Source: Diplocarpon mali (taxonomy: Eukaryota > Ascomycota > Leotiomycetes > Helotiales > Drepanopezizaceae). Taken from it: a DNA stretch of 64,000 bases. The notes under the pieces are model-generated. The model was given only the letters and a program-made list of their open reading frames with translations. It had not been told where the DNA came from and made no database searches. Shown here piece after piece: positions 11,649 to 22,078 of this stretch. The stretch is from positions 3,425-67,424 of the forward strand of contig JAENRP010000111.1 of the NCBI GenBank assembly GCA_024741835.1. The letters are read 5' to 3'. How positions within the stretch are numbered: the first letter of the stretch is position 1; each line of letters starts with the position of its first letter. The position numbers were made by a program, and so were the translations under genes.

Positions 11649-11881
11649 TATAGCAATGAGGTTCTCTAATAGTGAACTTGATAGTAAACTAGAAGAGGGC
11701 ACAAAGAAGTATGAGGTGCAAACGACGATGTTGGGTATCTTGATTCATAAGAGCTCTCTAACTATAAGCTATTTAACAAGGGCTGCCACTAAGTCATATG
11801 GCAAGTCATATGACATATCATGTGTATAATATGTCATATGATAGATCATATGACAAATATGTGATGGGCATTCCTGCAACA
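11649..11881 (-). repeat. 5' LTR of element C
   Basis: 233 bp; on the coding (minus) strand it starts TGTTGCAGGAATG. The far TG end on the plus strand has become TA, a RIP-type change. The flanking GGAAA duplication is intact. Confidence 0.95.
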
Positions 11882-12330
11882 GGAAATTTGCCTTAGCGAT
11901 TTATAAGGCAAGGTTAATTAAGCAATATCTATTAAAGGCAAGAGACGACTCTAATTATCTTAATAGTATAAGTAGAATAGTCTAAGGCATTATTTTAAGT
12001 ACTAGTTCATAATCTTAGTTTAGCTATCGACATTAGGGTTATAGGCTATAGTTAGCTTGACCTTTATACTTAGTATCTAATAGAGTTCTTTTTAAAAGGC
12101 AGAGACGAATTAGGCGCCTTTATCTAATAGAATCGAATCGGGCATACTGAAATAGCGTATCTAGTAAATTAAAAACAACTCTATAAGGCCTTTTGCGTCA
12201 ACTGTCTTATAGTATAAGATCGATACTACCTTCTTTAACAATCGGTCTATTATTACTAGTGCAAAGTTATAGCCGAGTTCGTTAAGCGGAAGCTTTATAA
12301 AATCTATTATTAAGTATTAGTAAGCTTATT
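11882..12330 (-). pseudogene. Element B integrase remnant, split by element C
   Basis: The minus-strand peptide reads LNELGYNFALVIIDRLLKK and, about 50 residues later, FSMPDSILLDKGA*FVSAF. These are the first two catalytic Asp blocks of a Ty3/gypsy integrase core, both Asp residues retained. The segment with the catalytic Glu should follow toward 11.9 kb, close to where element C is inserted. The remaining C-terminal part resumes below 6341 and runs into the chromodomain. Confidence 0.75.
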
Positions 12331-12767
12331 CGGGAATTGGCAAGGGTTATAAGAAACCGGGGGTCTTATTATAATAAGCTTTTATTCTTAAATAATAATA
12401 GTTTTAGATATAAGTGCTAATATTGCTACTAAGGCTTTTCCAATAGTATTTTCTTCTTACTAAAAGTCTTATTTTCCCAATTCTAGTGTATATAATGCAA
12501 GGTTACTTATATATATAACGAATTAGGGCTATCTATAGTTTAAGAGGTTAGGATGGTATAACAAGTCTACTTTAAAAGAAGAGTTTGCCTTAGCTGAGTT
12601 TATAGTCGAGGCTATAGCTCTACGCCTTATCTCAGAACTTCTATAGCTTAAGGGAGGTCTTATTAGCTTGAATGACTTTATCGATAATATAGTAGTTTGC
12701 TATATTATACTTAACCTTAGACGTTAGGTCGGCAGGTGCCTCTATTAGCGCGATTAGTATAATCGTT

Positions 12768-12835
12768 ACTTATAGGCTAGGCTTAAGAGTAGAATTGATC
12801 TGCGCTAAAGTTACCTATAGGCCAGGCTTAGGAGT
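12768..12835. repeat. Pair of 23-bp palindromic in-frame repeats (element B)
   Basis: Copies at 12768-12790 and 12813-12835, 45 bp (15 codons) apart. Arms ACTTATAGGCT / GGCTTAAGAGT and ACCTATAGGCC / GGCTTAGGAGT, the latter with a C at its third base. On the minus strand both start a codon in the element B pol frame and read T-L/P-K-P-S/G-L-stop-V, where the stop would be a mutated Gln. Both are followed by AGAATTG. Confidence 0.8.
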
Positions 12836-12949
12836 AGAATTGCCTTTAGTAGTAAGTACTTCTATAAAGAGCTTATTATTAGGTAAGAGCTACTAGTGGC
12901 GTAAAGCTCGTTTCCTGGCCTTAAGAGGGGTTAGCTCCTAGTCTCGACG

Positions 12950-14220
12950 TAAAAGTGTATTAGCTAGCGTATTTATTATATCTATTTAGTATATAATAAG
13001 GAAGTTGAAATTAGTAAAGAACTCCGCTTAGCAAGCCTGCTAGGCTATTAAGTCCTTAGTTATTATAAAGTACTTAAGGGCTTTATGATCTATATATATA
13101 TATACTGTTTTCTAAGCCCTAAGTAGCTTTACCTTATACTAGTAGAACGATTTAAAAATCGCTAAGAGCTCTTTATTATAAATAGGGTAATTTAGCTCGG
13201 CATTATTTATAGTCTTTAAGAAGTACCCGATTAGGTAGTAGTTATTATCTTCTTAAAGCTAAGAGAGTACGCTAGCAACTACTTTATTAAAGGCGTCGGT
13301 CTTAAGCCTTATCTGCTTCTAAGGGTAATAGTAGTATAAGATTAGGGTCATTTAGAGGCTTAAGCGTAGAGCTTCCTAAGCTTTCTTACAAGCGTTATTA
13401 AAATCAAAAGGAACGTTTCCTATAAGAGCTATTAAAGGTCGGCAGATACGGCTATAGCTTTGAATAAACCTTCGATAGAAATTACAGAACCTTAGGAAGC
13501 TCTATATATTATATATATTCTTAGTATATTTCTACTTTTAAATAACTAAAACCTTATTAAGGTCTACTTCAATTCTATAAACTCTAATAATAAACCTTAG
13601 GAACCTAGTCTTAGTAATCCTAAACTCGCTTTTCTTAATATCTACTTATAGGCTATAGCATTAGAGAATTCCTAAGATCTTCTTAATATAAATCTTATAG
13701 TCAAAGGAGTTTTCTAAGTAGATTAGAATATTATCTAAGTAGGTAGAGTAGAAATCGTTAAAGTAGTTAAGGAGAATATTATTAATAAACCTTTAAAAGG
13801 TAGTAGGCCTATTTATCAGCCTAAATAGCAAAACCTTATATTTATAAGTCCTATAACGCGTGCGAAAGGTAGTTAGGTCCTTTGCGTCAGCTAATATGCA
13901 AATATAGTAAAAGGCTTATTATATATCGATTTTTATAAAAACATAAGCTTTTAATATGCGTACTATTATCTTATTAATAAGTGGAATCGGGTAGGGGTCT
14001 TTCTTTATTAAAGCGTTCAATTTCTAGTAATCGATATATAAACGTAAGGAGCTATTAGCTTTTCTAATAAAGAGGATTAGGGCTGCCTAAGGGGAACTTA
14101 AAGCTTTGATAAATCCTTTATATAAGTTCTTAAGAATATAGCTCTTAACCTCTAAGAGCTGTTTATTAATAAGGCGGTAGAGGGGTTTAATTATTAAGTT
14201 GTTCTCGCCTATTAGCTCGA
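12950..14220 (-). pseudogene. Element B reverse transcriptase and RNase H remnant
   Basis: Minus-strand blocks in order: PLYRLINKQLLEVKSYI and KGFIKALSSP*AALILFIRK, then LRLYIDY*KLNALIKKDPYP (about 14.2-13.98 kb), the catalytic box YSTYLDNILIYLENS with the YLDD second Asp mutated to Asn (YLDN codons 13730-13741), and the RNase H motif TVYIYIDHKALKYFI near 13.1 kb. This is the standard Ty3/gypsy RT-RNase H pair. The Asp-to-Asn change is G-to-A on the coding strand. Confidence 0.85.
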
Positions 14221-14699
14221 TTTTATAATCTACCCTTAGTCTGGGTTCCGGCAGCTAATCAAAGGCCTAGCGACTAAAGATATTCTTAAACTTAGCATAT
14301 TAAGGCAAGAGCTTTTAGTCTATTAGCTTATCATTGCTCTTATACTTAGCTTATAGCGCCGAACTAAGGCTAAGGGAGCTAATTTTAGCTTGCCTAACCG
14401 ATTCTTAGCAATTGATTTCTTAGTTTAGATTATAAATAAAGCTTACGAATATAAACTCTTTAAGCGCTAATTCTTAAGTTTATATAGCTTATCTTACCTT
14501 AGTTATAAAGCAGTAGTAGAGGGCGCCGATTACTAAGGCTAAGATTAAGCTGATTTAATAAGCCATCTTTAAAAGAGCAGTTCTTTTTATTAAGAGAGGG
14601 AGCAAGGGGTTTAATACTCTTAATAAGGCCTTCTTTATATAGTTTAAATCTCTTTTTAAGTCTTTAAAGAAACTGCTATCCCTAAGTCTATAAGAGGCT

Positions 14700-14767
14700 A
14701 TTTATAGGCCAGGACTAGGAGTAGAATTCAAGTTTGCAGTTTTCACTTGCAGGCTAGGACTAAGAGT
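14700..14767. repeat. Pair of 23-bp palindromic in-frame repeats (element B, upstream of RT)
   Basis: Copies at 14700-14722 and 14745-14767, again 45 bp apart. Arms ATTTATAGGCC / GGACTAGGAGT and ACTTGCAGGCT / GGACTAAGAGT. On the minus strand both are in the pol frame used by the RT and read T-P-S-P-G-L-stop-I and T-L-S-P-S-L-Q-V. Confidence 0.8.
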
Positions 14768-15399
14768 AGGATTCGAATTCTTACTTGCTAGCACTAAAAG
14801 CTAGGCTTAGGCCATTCTTAGGTCTTTGTCCTTAGCATCTATTATAGCTGCTTAACAATCGATATCTTACTAGGCTATTAGGGGTTTTATTAGCTATAAG
14901 AGATCGATTAGTATATATCAATTAAAGTAAGGGACAATAGGCATATCCTTAGGCTAAGAGATACTATTTTTTCCCTTTCTATAAGATTATTTAAGGTTAT
15001 AGTACTTTAAGAACTTCCTACTAATTAAAATGTCAGTAGCTCTTAAGCTTATAATTAAGAAAGGGAAGTTTATTCGTCGCCTATCGATTATAAGGGTAAG
15101 TAAGACAGCGAATCGAATAGTTTCTCCCTTAAGGCTATTATAGCTAATAAGGGTAATCAGTTTAGGCAGTTTAATAAACTTTACCCTAAGTCTTTAAGAG
15201 AGCTAGTATGCTAAAGACATTTTAATAATACTAAAAATATTAGCTTTACTATTAATATAAGTAACTATTTTAATAAATGATCCATTTTAAGCTAGTTTTA
15301 TAAGAACTAAGAACTGGCAGCCGCCTATTAATAGGTAGGAATCAAAATCTAAGTCTTTCTATAAATTATAACCTATGCTATAGTAGGAGTCTTTGCTAT

Positions 15400-16765
15400 A
15401 GCTTAGCAGTTTCCTAATAGTAGGTCGTTTTCTATCTTAACTTTAGCTACTATAAACTCGCCTTGCTTCTTTAACTTAAGGCAGTTTATTATATAGTGAC
15501 TAAGGGCTCTGCAGTTATAGCAAAGACTAGATGACGGCTTCAGGCTGGCAGACCTTTCTTAATAGGCCGCTGGCAAGGGGAAATGAGTGCAAGGAGCTAG
15601 GGAAGTAGCTATAGCTATAGGTCTTTATAACTCCCTTTTTAATATGCTAAGGACGCAGTCCTTTAAAAGGGAGAATGCGATAGTAGGAGCGACTTATCAA
15701 GCGTTATAGGCTTTTTCTTATTTGATATTATAAGCCTTGCGGTTTGCAATAGCTAAGAACTTATTTAAAGTAGTATAATTATTATTTATTTTATACTTCT
15801 CTACTTAAAGGTCATTCTTTAAGGCTAAGGAGACCTTTTTATAAATGTTATCGAATTAGTAAAACTAATCGATCTTACTAGCTATTATAAAGGTAATAAA
15901 CTTAGATCAGAACTTATTATATAATATTAAACCTATAGTTAGCCTATTATATTTAAGCTTAGCGGACTAAATGTAATTATAATTAAAGAACCTTTAATCT
16001 AAGACTTTAAGGATATTAATAGTATATATAAACTTATTAGTAAAGATAGGATCTATATATTATAAGATTAGGTTTTAAGCTTCACTTATTATATACTTAA
16101 AGTAGGTAGTAATCTAATCCTCTTTTAAAGTGAAGTTACTTAAGTACTTTTAAATAAATACCTTTATAGCTATCTTTTAAGCATTATAAGTAATTTCGCT
16201 TTAATAGTTGCTAAAATAGGTTTAAAGGTACTTGATTTAATAAAGGTTAATAGCTAGGACTAAAGGTCGGATGATTAGGAGGTAGTAGTCTAAGGGAGGC
16301 AGTAAGTCGGCGGTAAGGGACCGAGTATTCTAAAGGCTAGCACTTAAAAAAGAAGGGGCAATAGCATTATTTTAAAGAGCAGCAGCTATAGTAGCGCCGA
16401 TAAGGTTCGCGATTTCGGCCTATTAAGCAGCTGAAAAGAGAGGGGCCGATATAGTAAGGGTAAATATCGGTTCTTCCTTAACTTTAATTAATAGAAAGGA
16501 AGTATTTCGAGAATCTACTTACAGTCTAGGACTAGGAGTGAAATTGGTACTAAGAGAGGTTTCTTCTTAAGTGGGCTTAAGAGGGGGAATATCTCTAGGA
16601 CTAGGGTTGGCAATAAGGCCTATAGAACTAGTGGAACTAGTAGCAATAAGGCCTATAGAATTAGTGGTAGTAAGGCCTAGTAGTAAAGGTGCAGTTAACC
16701 TTTCACTTCTCTTAAATGGTATAAGATTAGAGGTTATAAGTACTAACTCTTTTTATATTATCTAG
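15400..16765 (-). pseudogene. Element B gag remnant with zinc knuckle
   Basis: A well-kept CCHC knuckle, CYNCRALSHYIINC, lies on the minus strand at 15481-15522 (C-x2-C-x4-H-x4-C, with the usual Gly before His read as Ser). Upstream, toward 16.7 kb, the N-terminal part includes a 33-bp direct repeat around GCAATAAGGCCTATAGAA (16613-16675). The knuckle frame differs from the RT frame, so gag and pol were probably joined by frameshifting. Confidence 0.75.
16517..16608. repeat. 23-bp palindromic repeat plus a degenerate partner (element B gag)
   Basis: A clear copy at 16517-16539 (ACTTACAGTCT / GGACTAGGAGT) and a weak copy at 16586-16608 that shares CTAGGACTAGG, 69 bp (23 codons) downstream. 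The clear copy is in the same frame as the gag zinc knuckle of element B, not the pol frame. Confidence 0.65.
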
Positions 16766-17729
16766 TTTAGTCTAAAGGGACCTAATGCTAAATAGTGACC
16801 TATTTAAAAGGGGGAAGATCAGTATAAGTAGAGCTATATATATTCTTAAAGCCTTCTAATAGAATATATATTAAGGTATTATAAGTTTATAGATCTTAAG
16901 AAAGAAGGTTTTACTTTAAAATCATATCTCTTTACCAATTAGGAGTTGCAATAAAGTTGCTTAGAAGTATAGTGCAAATCTAGGGAAGTAGGGTTCGAGG
17001 ATCTAAAGCTTATTATTCTACTAAAGTTGACCTAGTCTCTAATAGTATAGTATAACCTACTAAGGCTGACTAAGTCTTTATATATATATATAGGTATAGG
17101 TCTTCCAGTTTTATACTTAAGTATTTTAAAGGAAGGAGTAAGGGGCTTTAAAGAGTATAAGGAGAGTTGTCGATAAGTATAGGTTAATAGGGAGTATAAA
17201 GAAGGTTAATAACTTATTCGTAAGGAGGGGTCTTTAAGGAGTCAAGTTATATTCGAGGCTTTTATAGAAAAGGGGGAGTATTAAAGAGTATAAGGAGAGT
17301 TATCGATAAGTATATTATCGATAAGTATAAGGTTGATAAAAAAGAGTAGTATAAAGTATTTATAAAGGAGGGAGAGAGTTAAGAAGAGAAAAGTTATTAT
17401 ACTACTCTAGGCAGCAGCCTATACTAGCGAAGCAAAGGTATAGTAAATAATTTTTTTTTTTTTAAATTGAAATTAAAGGTGAATTTCCATTTACAAAATA
17501 GAGTAGATTAGTTAAGAAAATAAGCTAATCTCGTATTTGAAGGTTATTGCTTAGCTTTCTTTAAAAACTAGATTAGTAAGATCTAGGTACTATATATAAG
17601 TTACTTAAGGCAGTTTGTAATAGAAGTATTAAGATCGAGAGATTAAGTTGCTTAAGGCAGTTCAAAGTGACGATTCTAAAGGGGGTAGATATTAAGCTTC
17701 TTAGCAGAGGTTGAGTTGATCTTTTCTTA

Positions 17730-17989
17730 TATTACAACTTGCTCTTAAGCGTATAAAAGGCGAGAATCAAATAACGCTAACTATATTACCTTAAGAGGTA
17801 CGCTATATAATTAAGAAGAAAAGATAAAGAAGAAGAGAGAGTCTTTAATAGAGCTCTTCCAGAATAAGTATAGGTGCTTCGCTAGCGTATATATAATCCA
17901 GCCACCTCGCTACCTTAGCGTTAGCGTGCACCTGACTTCGATATGTAATATAACCGTTCACGTGATGTGCACGTGATGCGGCCGTAACA
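17730..17989 (-). repeat. 5' LTR of element B
   Basis: 260 bp; on the coding (minus) strand it begins TGTTACGGCC and its far end reads ...ATA, a mutated ACA. It retains the GC-containing text CACGTGATGTGCACGTGATG that is mutated to TATGTAATATGC-type sequence in the partner. The differences are transitions. Confidence 0.92.
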
Positions 17990-18529
17990 ATTAGTATACT
18001 ATATATAAAAGAAAAACATACTCCCTAATACTACAAAGGGAAAATCGCAATAAGTGCTATATATAGTCGAGACCAACTTGTAAGACCAATATTCGAAGCT
18101 TTGCAAGTATATATAAAGGGAATATGCGATTATAAAGAATCTATCGCCTTGCAATTAATAAAGAAGAACTGTAGTAAGGTAGTAGGATAATAAGTTCGCA
18201 GTTTACTAGGCCTAAGTGCCAGATTGGAAGGATTAAAGTCGGATGTTAGCATAATAATAGACTTAAGGGAGTTGTTATACTAAAGGGAGTCGCTATGCTA
18301 TAAGGAGTTAGATAGTAGGACAGAATCATATCCGAACTAGGTAGCAATACTATACCTAACCTATCGACGCCCCTGCTAATAACTACTATTAAATGAATTA
18401 GACCTAATTATTAATAAGTGGTTTAAGACCCTTAGAACTAAAATAGGAAATATAACTAACAAATAGCAAAGTCGGCTAAAAAGGCTACTATATACATATT
18501 AGGATCTGGATGCAAAGGAGTTGCAGAAC

Positions 18530-19960
18530 TTACTACCAACCGACTTATATACTTATAGAGTCCAATTGAAGGGAGGAACTAAGCCACATTCGATAGCTCC
18601 GCAAAAGCGTTAGCCAGCTACAAAAGAGTATTAGCTTTAATAATATATTAATAAAGGACTAAGCTGCGGTTTCTATAAACGTATAATAGTAGCAAATGGC
18701 CAGTTGTCTAATTGAAATGCGTAGGCTATTATTATTAATAAGGTAGAGAACCTGCAATTATAGGACGAACCCCGAATTACCTTCAATTACCGCAATATAG
18801 TTAAGAGAATACCTAGTTATTATATAGAATTGTCTATAAAGCTATATAACTACCTAGGACATCCCTTATATAAGCTGTTTCTTAAATTCGACCTTAAGAA
18901 CGCATATTAGTATATGCTAGTTCATTTAGTAGATTGCTATTACTTCGCCTTTATAATATCTAGTATTAGGCAGCTTTAATAGACTAGAATACCGCAGAGA
19001 TCGATGACTTCTAGCTATAGTATAACTAAACTAATATATATTATACTAGGCTAGATACTACCTAATAAGCCAGACTATAGTAACTTTGCTAGCTAGCTAT
19101 TAGTAATCGTTGCTCTAGATAAGAACTCTCTTCCTATATGCAGCTTCTATATTAATAATATCTTTAAGGGTTATTAGGATTTTAAGGAGGGCTACCGATT
19201 TATAGTAGATGAATTGTTCCTAAGGGTAGCATAGGCGCGTATGCGGCTTTCTTTTAAAAAGATAGAACTATTTATAAATGAGGTTATTATGCTAAGTATT
19301 ACTTATAAGTTAAGAGGTTTGATCTCGACCAAATTAAAGCGATTGAATAAGATTCAAGTATAGCCAATCCCTAAATCTACCACTTAGGTTTATAAGTTCA
19401 TTAGTGCTATTAGTATCACTCGACGATTTATAAAGAACTTTATAAAGATTAAGTTGCTATTATTATAGTTAACTAGTAATATCGACTAGTATTAAGAGAA
19501 GGCTAAACAAGTGTCTTTTAAGATACTACGCCAGAAGTGTTCGAATGTCCTCGATATATACGGCTAAGACAGTAGAAGATCTGCGGTCTACTTCTATTCT
19601 GATGTAAGCAAATAAGGAGCTGGTTGTTGCATTATCCAGCAGTAAGGAGGGATTGAAGTAGCAATCTTATATAACGCCTTTATATTCTTAAGGTTGCAAC
19701 GCAACTATAGAATATATAAACGCGAGTTATATACGATTATAGAGTTCAGTTGCAAGTTCAATTATATATTTAAAAGGCTGATTATAGCAACTGTTTTTAC
19801 TAACTATCAGCCTTTGACCTACTTCTTAAAGTCATCTAGCATTAAGGGCATTTACGTAAGGTAGGCATCTAAGCTACGCTAGTTGAATATCGAAATACGC
19901 TAGATCCTAGGTTTAAGGAATAAGATCGCTAACGCCCTCTTTAGAACTATCTTTTTTAAT
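18530..19960 (+). pseudogene. Element A reverse transcriptase and RNase H remnant
   Basis: Plus-strand translation through stops shows the gypsy RT blocks PRITFNYRNI, KLFLKFDLKNAY (first catalytic Asp retained) and SFYINNIFKGY, where the YIDD catalytic pair reads INN (codons 19148-19159). RNase H follows with AVYFYSDVSK*GAGCCI and RNYRIYKRELYTIIEF. Both YIDD aspartates are mutated D-to-N. Stops occur at Trp and Gln positions throughout. Confidence 0.85.
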
Positions 19961-20329
19961 TTAGATAGAGACTTTAATTACCTTAATAACTTTAGCCACC
20001 TTAATCTATTTAATATTAAACTAAAGTGGGTTTAAAAAGATAGGAAGGGTGGCTATAAAGAATTGATAAAATAAGTTGGCAACCTACTTTATAATAAGGA
20101 GTTGCGCTATATAATACTAGAGGAGTCCTTAAAAGTGTTATTAAGGGTATTATCATTTGTAATTAGATTATAATATGCTAACCTTATATATATCAAGCGA
20201 TTGAAGTCTAAGTACCTTTTAACTATCTTACGATCATTCGCTTTAGAAAGTGTTTGACGAAATCATCTATTGCAAACTAAGTACTATAACTGTAATTAGT
20301 ACTCCGAAGTAGCTGGCTTCCTTATTTCA

Positions 20330-21330
20330 GCCGAATACCTAGATTAGTATATTACTAAGACCTAATAAACCGCTTTCTATAGGAAGGTAGACCGGCATAG
20401 CACTAATAGCTAAGGCAACTTATATATCCAAATCCGAGGGGCGACCAAGTATTGCATATTGCCTAGCGAAGTATTAGCTGTTCTATATGCTACCTATAAT
20501 AAAGGAGGCCACTTTTAAGCTGCTATTACTATTTAGAAGCTATCTAATGTATTCTAGCCTAGTATAGCAAAAGATATAAGAGACTATATACTTAGCTGTT
20601 TATGCTATACCTAGTATAGTACCGCTCGATAGACCTAGACCCTTACTAAGGTTACAGTTTCTAGTATTATAAAGCTACTTAGTGCCGATTGGATTAGACC
20701 CTTCCCTAATTTCAACTACTTAAATAAGGTCTAATAGATCTTATTAGTTATCGATTACTTCTCTTACTATGCGTAGGCCTAGGCATTCGATGCTAATAAT
20801 TCGGCTGCTGTTATTAATTTCCTATCCGATATCTTTAGTATATATAGTATACTAATTGGTATTTATACTAATCTAGGCCCTTATTTCAAAGCAGAAGTAG
20901 TCAATTAGGCAAAGGAATAAGGCGCGGTCTGGACTATATCGCCCTCTAAGGCTAAGAAGGCTATTGGAATAATCGAAAAAGCAGTTGATATATTTTAGCG
21001 AGTTCTAAAGAAGGTATGCCTTATACTATAGTTATAGCCCGAATAGCTTAATCAAGCACTCTATAACTTTAACAATTGTTATATCGCCTATCTCAGCTAT
21101 AGCCTATTTGAAATCCTACTTAGGTTTAATAGCTCTAATATAGTTAGCAAACAGTTCCTACTATTCCGCCGCCAGTCGCTAGCTGCACTTCTTAAGGGTC
21201 TAGAGAGTAGGCTGGAAACTATATTACTTAGTAGTAATAAATACGCCGACCTTATAGTAGATTATATAGTTAAGAGATAGGAAGTCCAAGAGATTATTAA
21301 CGCTAGATCCGATTTTGCTTACTAATATAT
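20330..21330 (+). pseudogene. Element A integrase remnant
   Basis: A zinc-binding region with GGHF*AAITI*KLSNVF and SCLCYT (HHCC type with decay) is followed by the core ADWIRPFPNF, ILLVIDYFSYYA (first Asp intact), IYTNLGPYF (second Asp read as Asn) and KAIGIIEKAVD (catalytic Glu intact). This is the Ty3/gypsy DDE integrase. The reading frame runs through many stops to about 21.3 kb, and the 3' LTR starts at 21944. Confidence 0.85.
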
Positions 21331-21943
21331 AAAGGAGCGCTATAACTTAAGGGTCTATTTAAATAAAACGCTAATCCCTAGACAATTAGTTATATTATTT
21401 GATAAGAGACAGTTAAGTAAGAAGCTAAGGCCAGCGTAGTATAGCCCTTTTATTATTATAAGTTATACTAGCGAGTTAGGGAAATCATATACTCTCCGCT
21501 AGATTGATAGCATAAGCATACGAGGTCACTTTTATAGCGATTACCTAAAGGCGTTCCGACTATAAGAAGGCTACCTAGTCATATCGAATGAATAAAAGCT
21601 CCTTATATTCCAGAATATTCGACTTAATAACGCGGCGTTTAAACTGCTAAAAGTAGTACGTACGATTACTAGCGCCTATTATACTTAAACCTCTAAAGAT
21701 TCTATTATCTGCAAGGTGCTATCGAGTAGAAAATGAAAGGGAACTATAAGTAGCTTTTTACTTATTTTCATATATTAAATAGTATCTATATTAAAGCTCT
21801 AATATACCTGGTCTAAAGTAGAGCATAGGTTATAACCAGTCTAATAGCCGTTACTTATTTTATTATATAGCTGTCTTATTACTAAAGTAATAGGACGTTT
21901 AGCACTATACTACTCAAGAGGCTTCGTATATGCCATAGGGAGT

Positions 21944-22078
21944 AAAAACCTTCCGAAATGAAAAGGGTGGTATTAGTCAGTACTTAAGGTACCTCAAGCA
22001 CCTAGATATACTATAAATATCTTCTCTCGGGGTTTACTCCTCCGAGTCTAATACAACTCCCTGTCACACCAGTTATTT
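21944..22078 (+). repeat. 3' LTR of element A
   Basis: 135 bp, matching 1846-1980 with transitions only. It is preceded by the purine-rich ATAGGGAG. Host GC-rich DNA resumes directly at 22079. Confidence 0.88.

Larger units (their letters stand above)
6342..11881 (-). mobile_element. Element C: Ty1/copia retrotransposon nested in B
   Basis: A 5,540-bp element with 233-bp LTRs (6342-6574 and 11649-11881) and a perfect 5-bp target duplication GGAAA (6337-6341 and 11882-11886). On the minus strand gag, integrase, RT and RNase H follow in the Ty1/copia order. The gag open stretches, the TDKGKEYS integrase motif and the YVDD RT motif all lie in the same frame, so it was one gag-pol polyprotein. 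It sits in the integrase region of element B. It is the youngest of the three by nesting. Stops and LTR differences are transition-type, so it too has been hit by RIP. Confidence 0.95.
5306..17989 (-). mobile_element. Element B: chromodomain Ty3/gypsy retrotransposon nested in A
   Basis: Flanked by 260-bp LTRs (5306-5565 and 17730-17989) of equal length and by a perfect 5-bp target duplication ATTAG (5301-5305 and 17990-17994). Excluding the nested copia it is about 7.1 kb. On the minus strand the order is gag with a zinc knuckle (15.5 kb), RT (about 14 kb), RNase H (13 kb), integrase (12 kb) and a C-terminal chromodomain (5.8 kb), which marks it as a chromovirus. A C-run just inside the left LTR (5568-5576) is, on the minus strand, a G-rich polypurine tract. 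Once element C is removed, RT, integrase and chromodomain fall in one frame, so damage is nearly all substitution. It is inserted in A between protease and RT. Confidence 0.93.
1846..22078 (+). mobile_element. Element A: outer Ty3/gypsy LTR retrotransposon, RIP-degenerated
   Basis: Two 135-bp direct repeats (1846-1980 and 21944-22078) enclose the whole AT-rich island. Without the nested insertion the element is about 7.5 kb. Read on the plus strand through many stops, the order is gag with a zinc knuckle, aspartic protease, reverse transcriptase, RNase H and integrase, the Ty3/gypsy order. A purine run (ATAGGGAG) precedes the right LTR as a polypurine tract would. The flanks read gtgtc on the left and gtatc on the right, a possible 5-bp target duplication with one G/A difference. 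The LTR edges are uncertain by about 2 bp and do not show clean TG...CA ends. It is split between protease and RT by element B. The damage is almost only transitions, consistent with RIP. It cannot encode functional protein. Confidence 0.9.

Noticed and set aside
12929..12953. A possible eleventh palindrome copy (CTCCTAGTC...AAAAGT)
   Set aside because: Arms are too degenerate and the length differs from 23 bp, so it was left out of the count.
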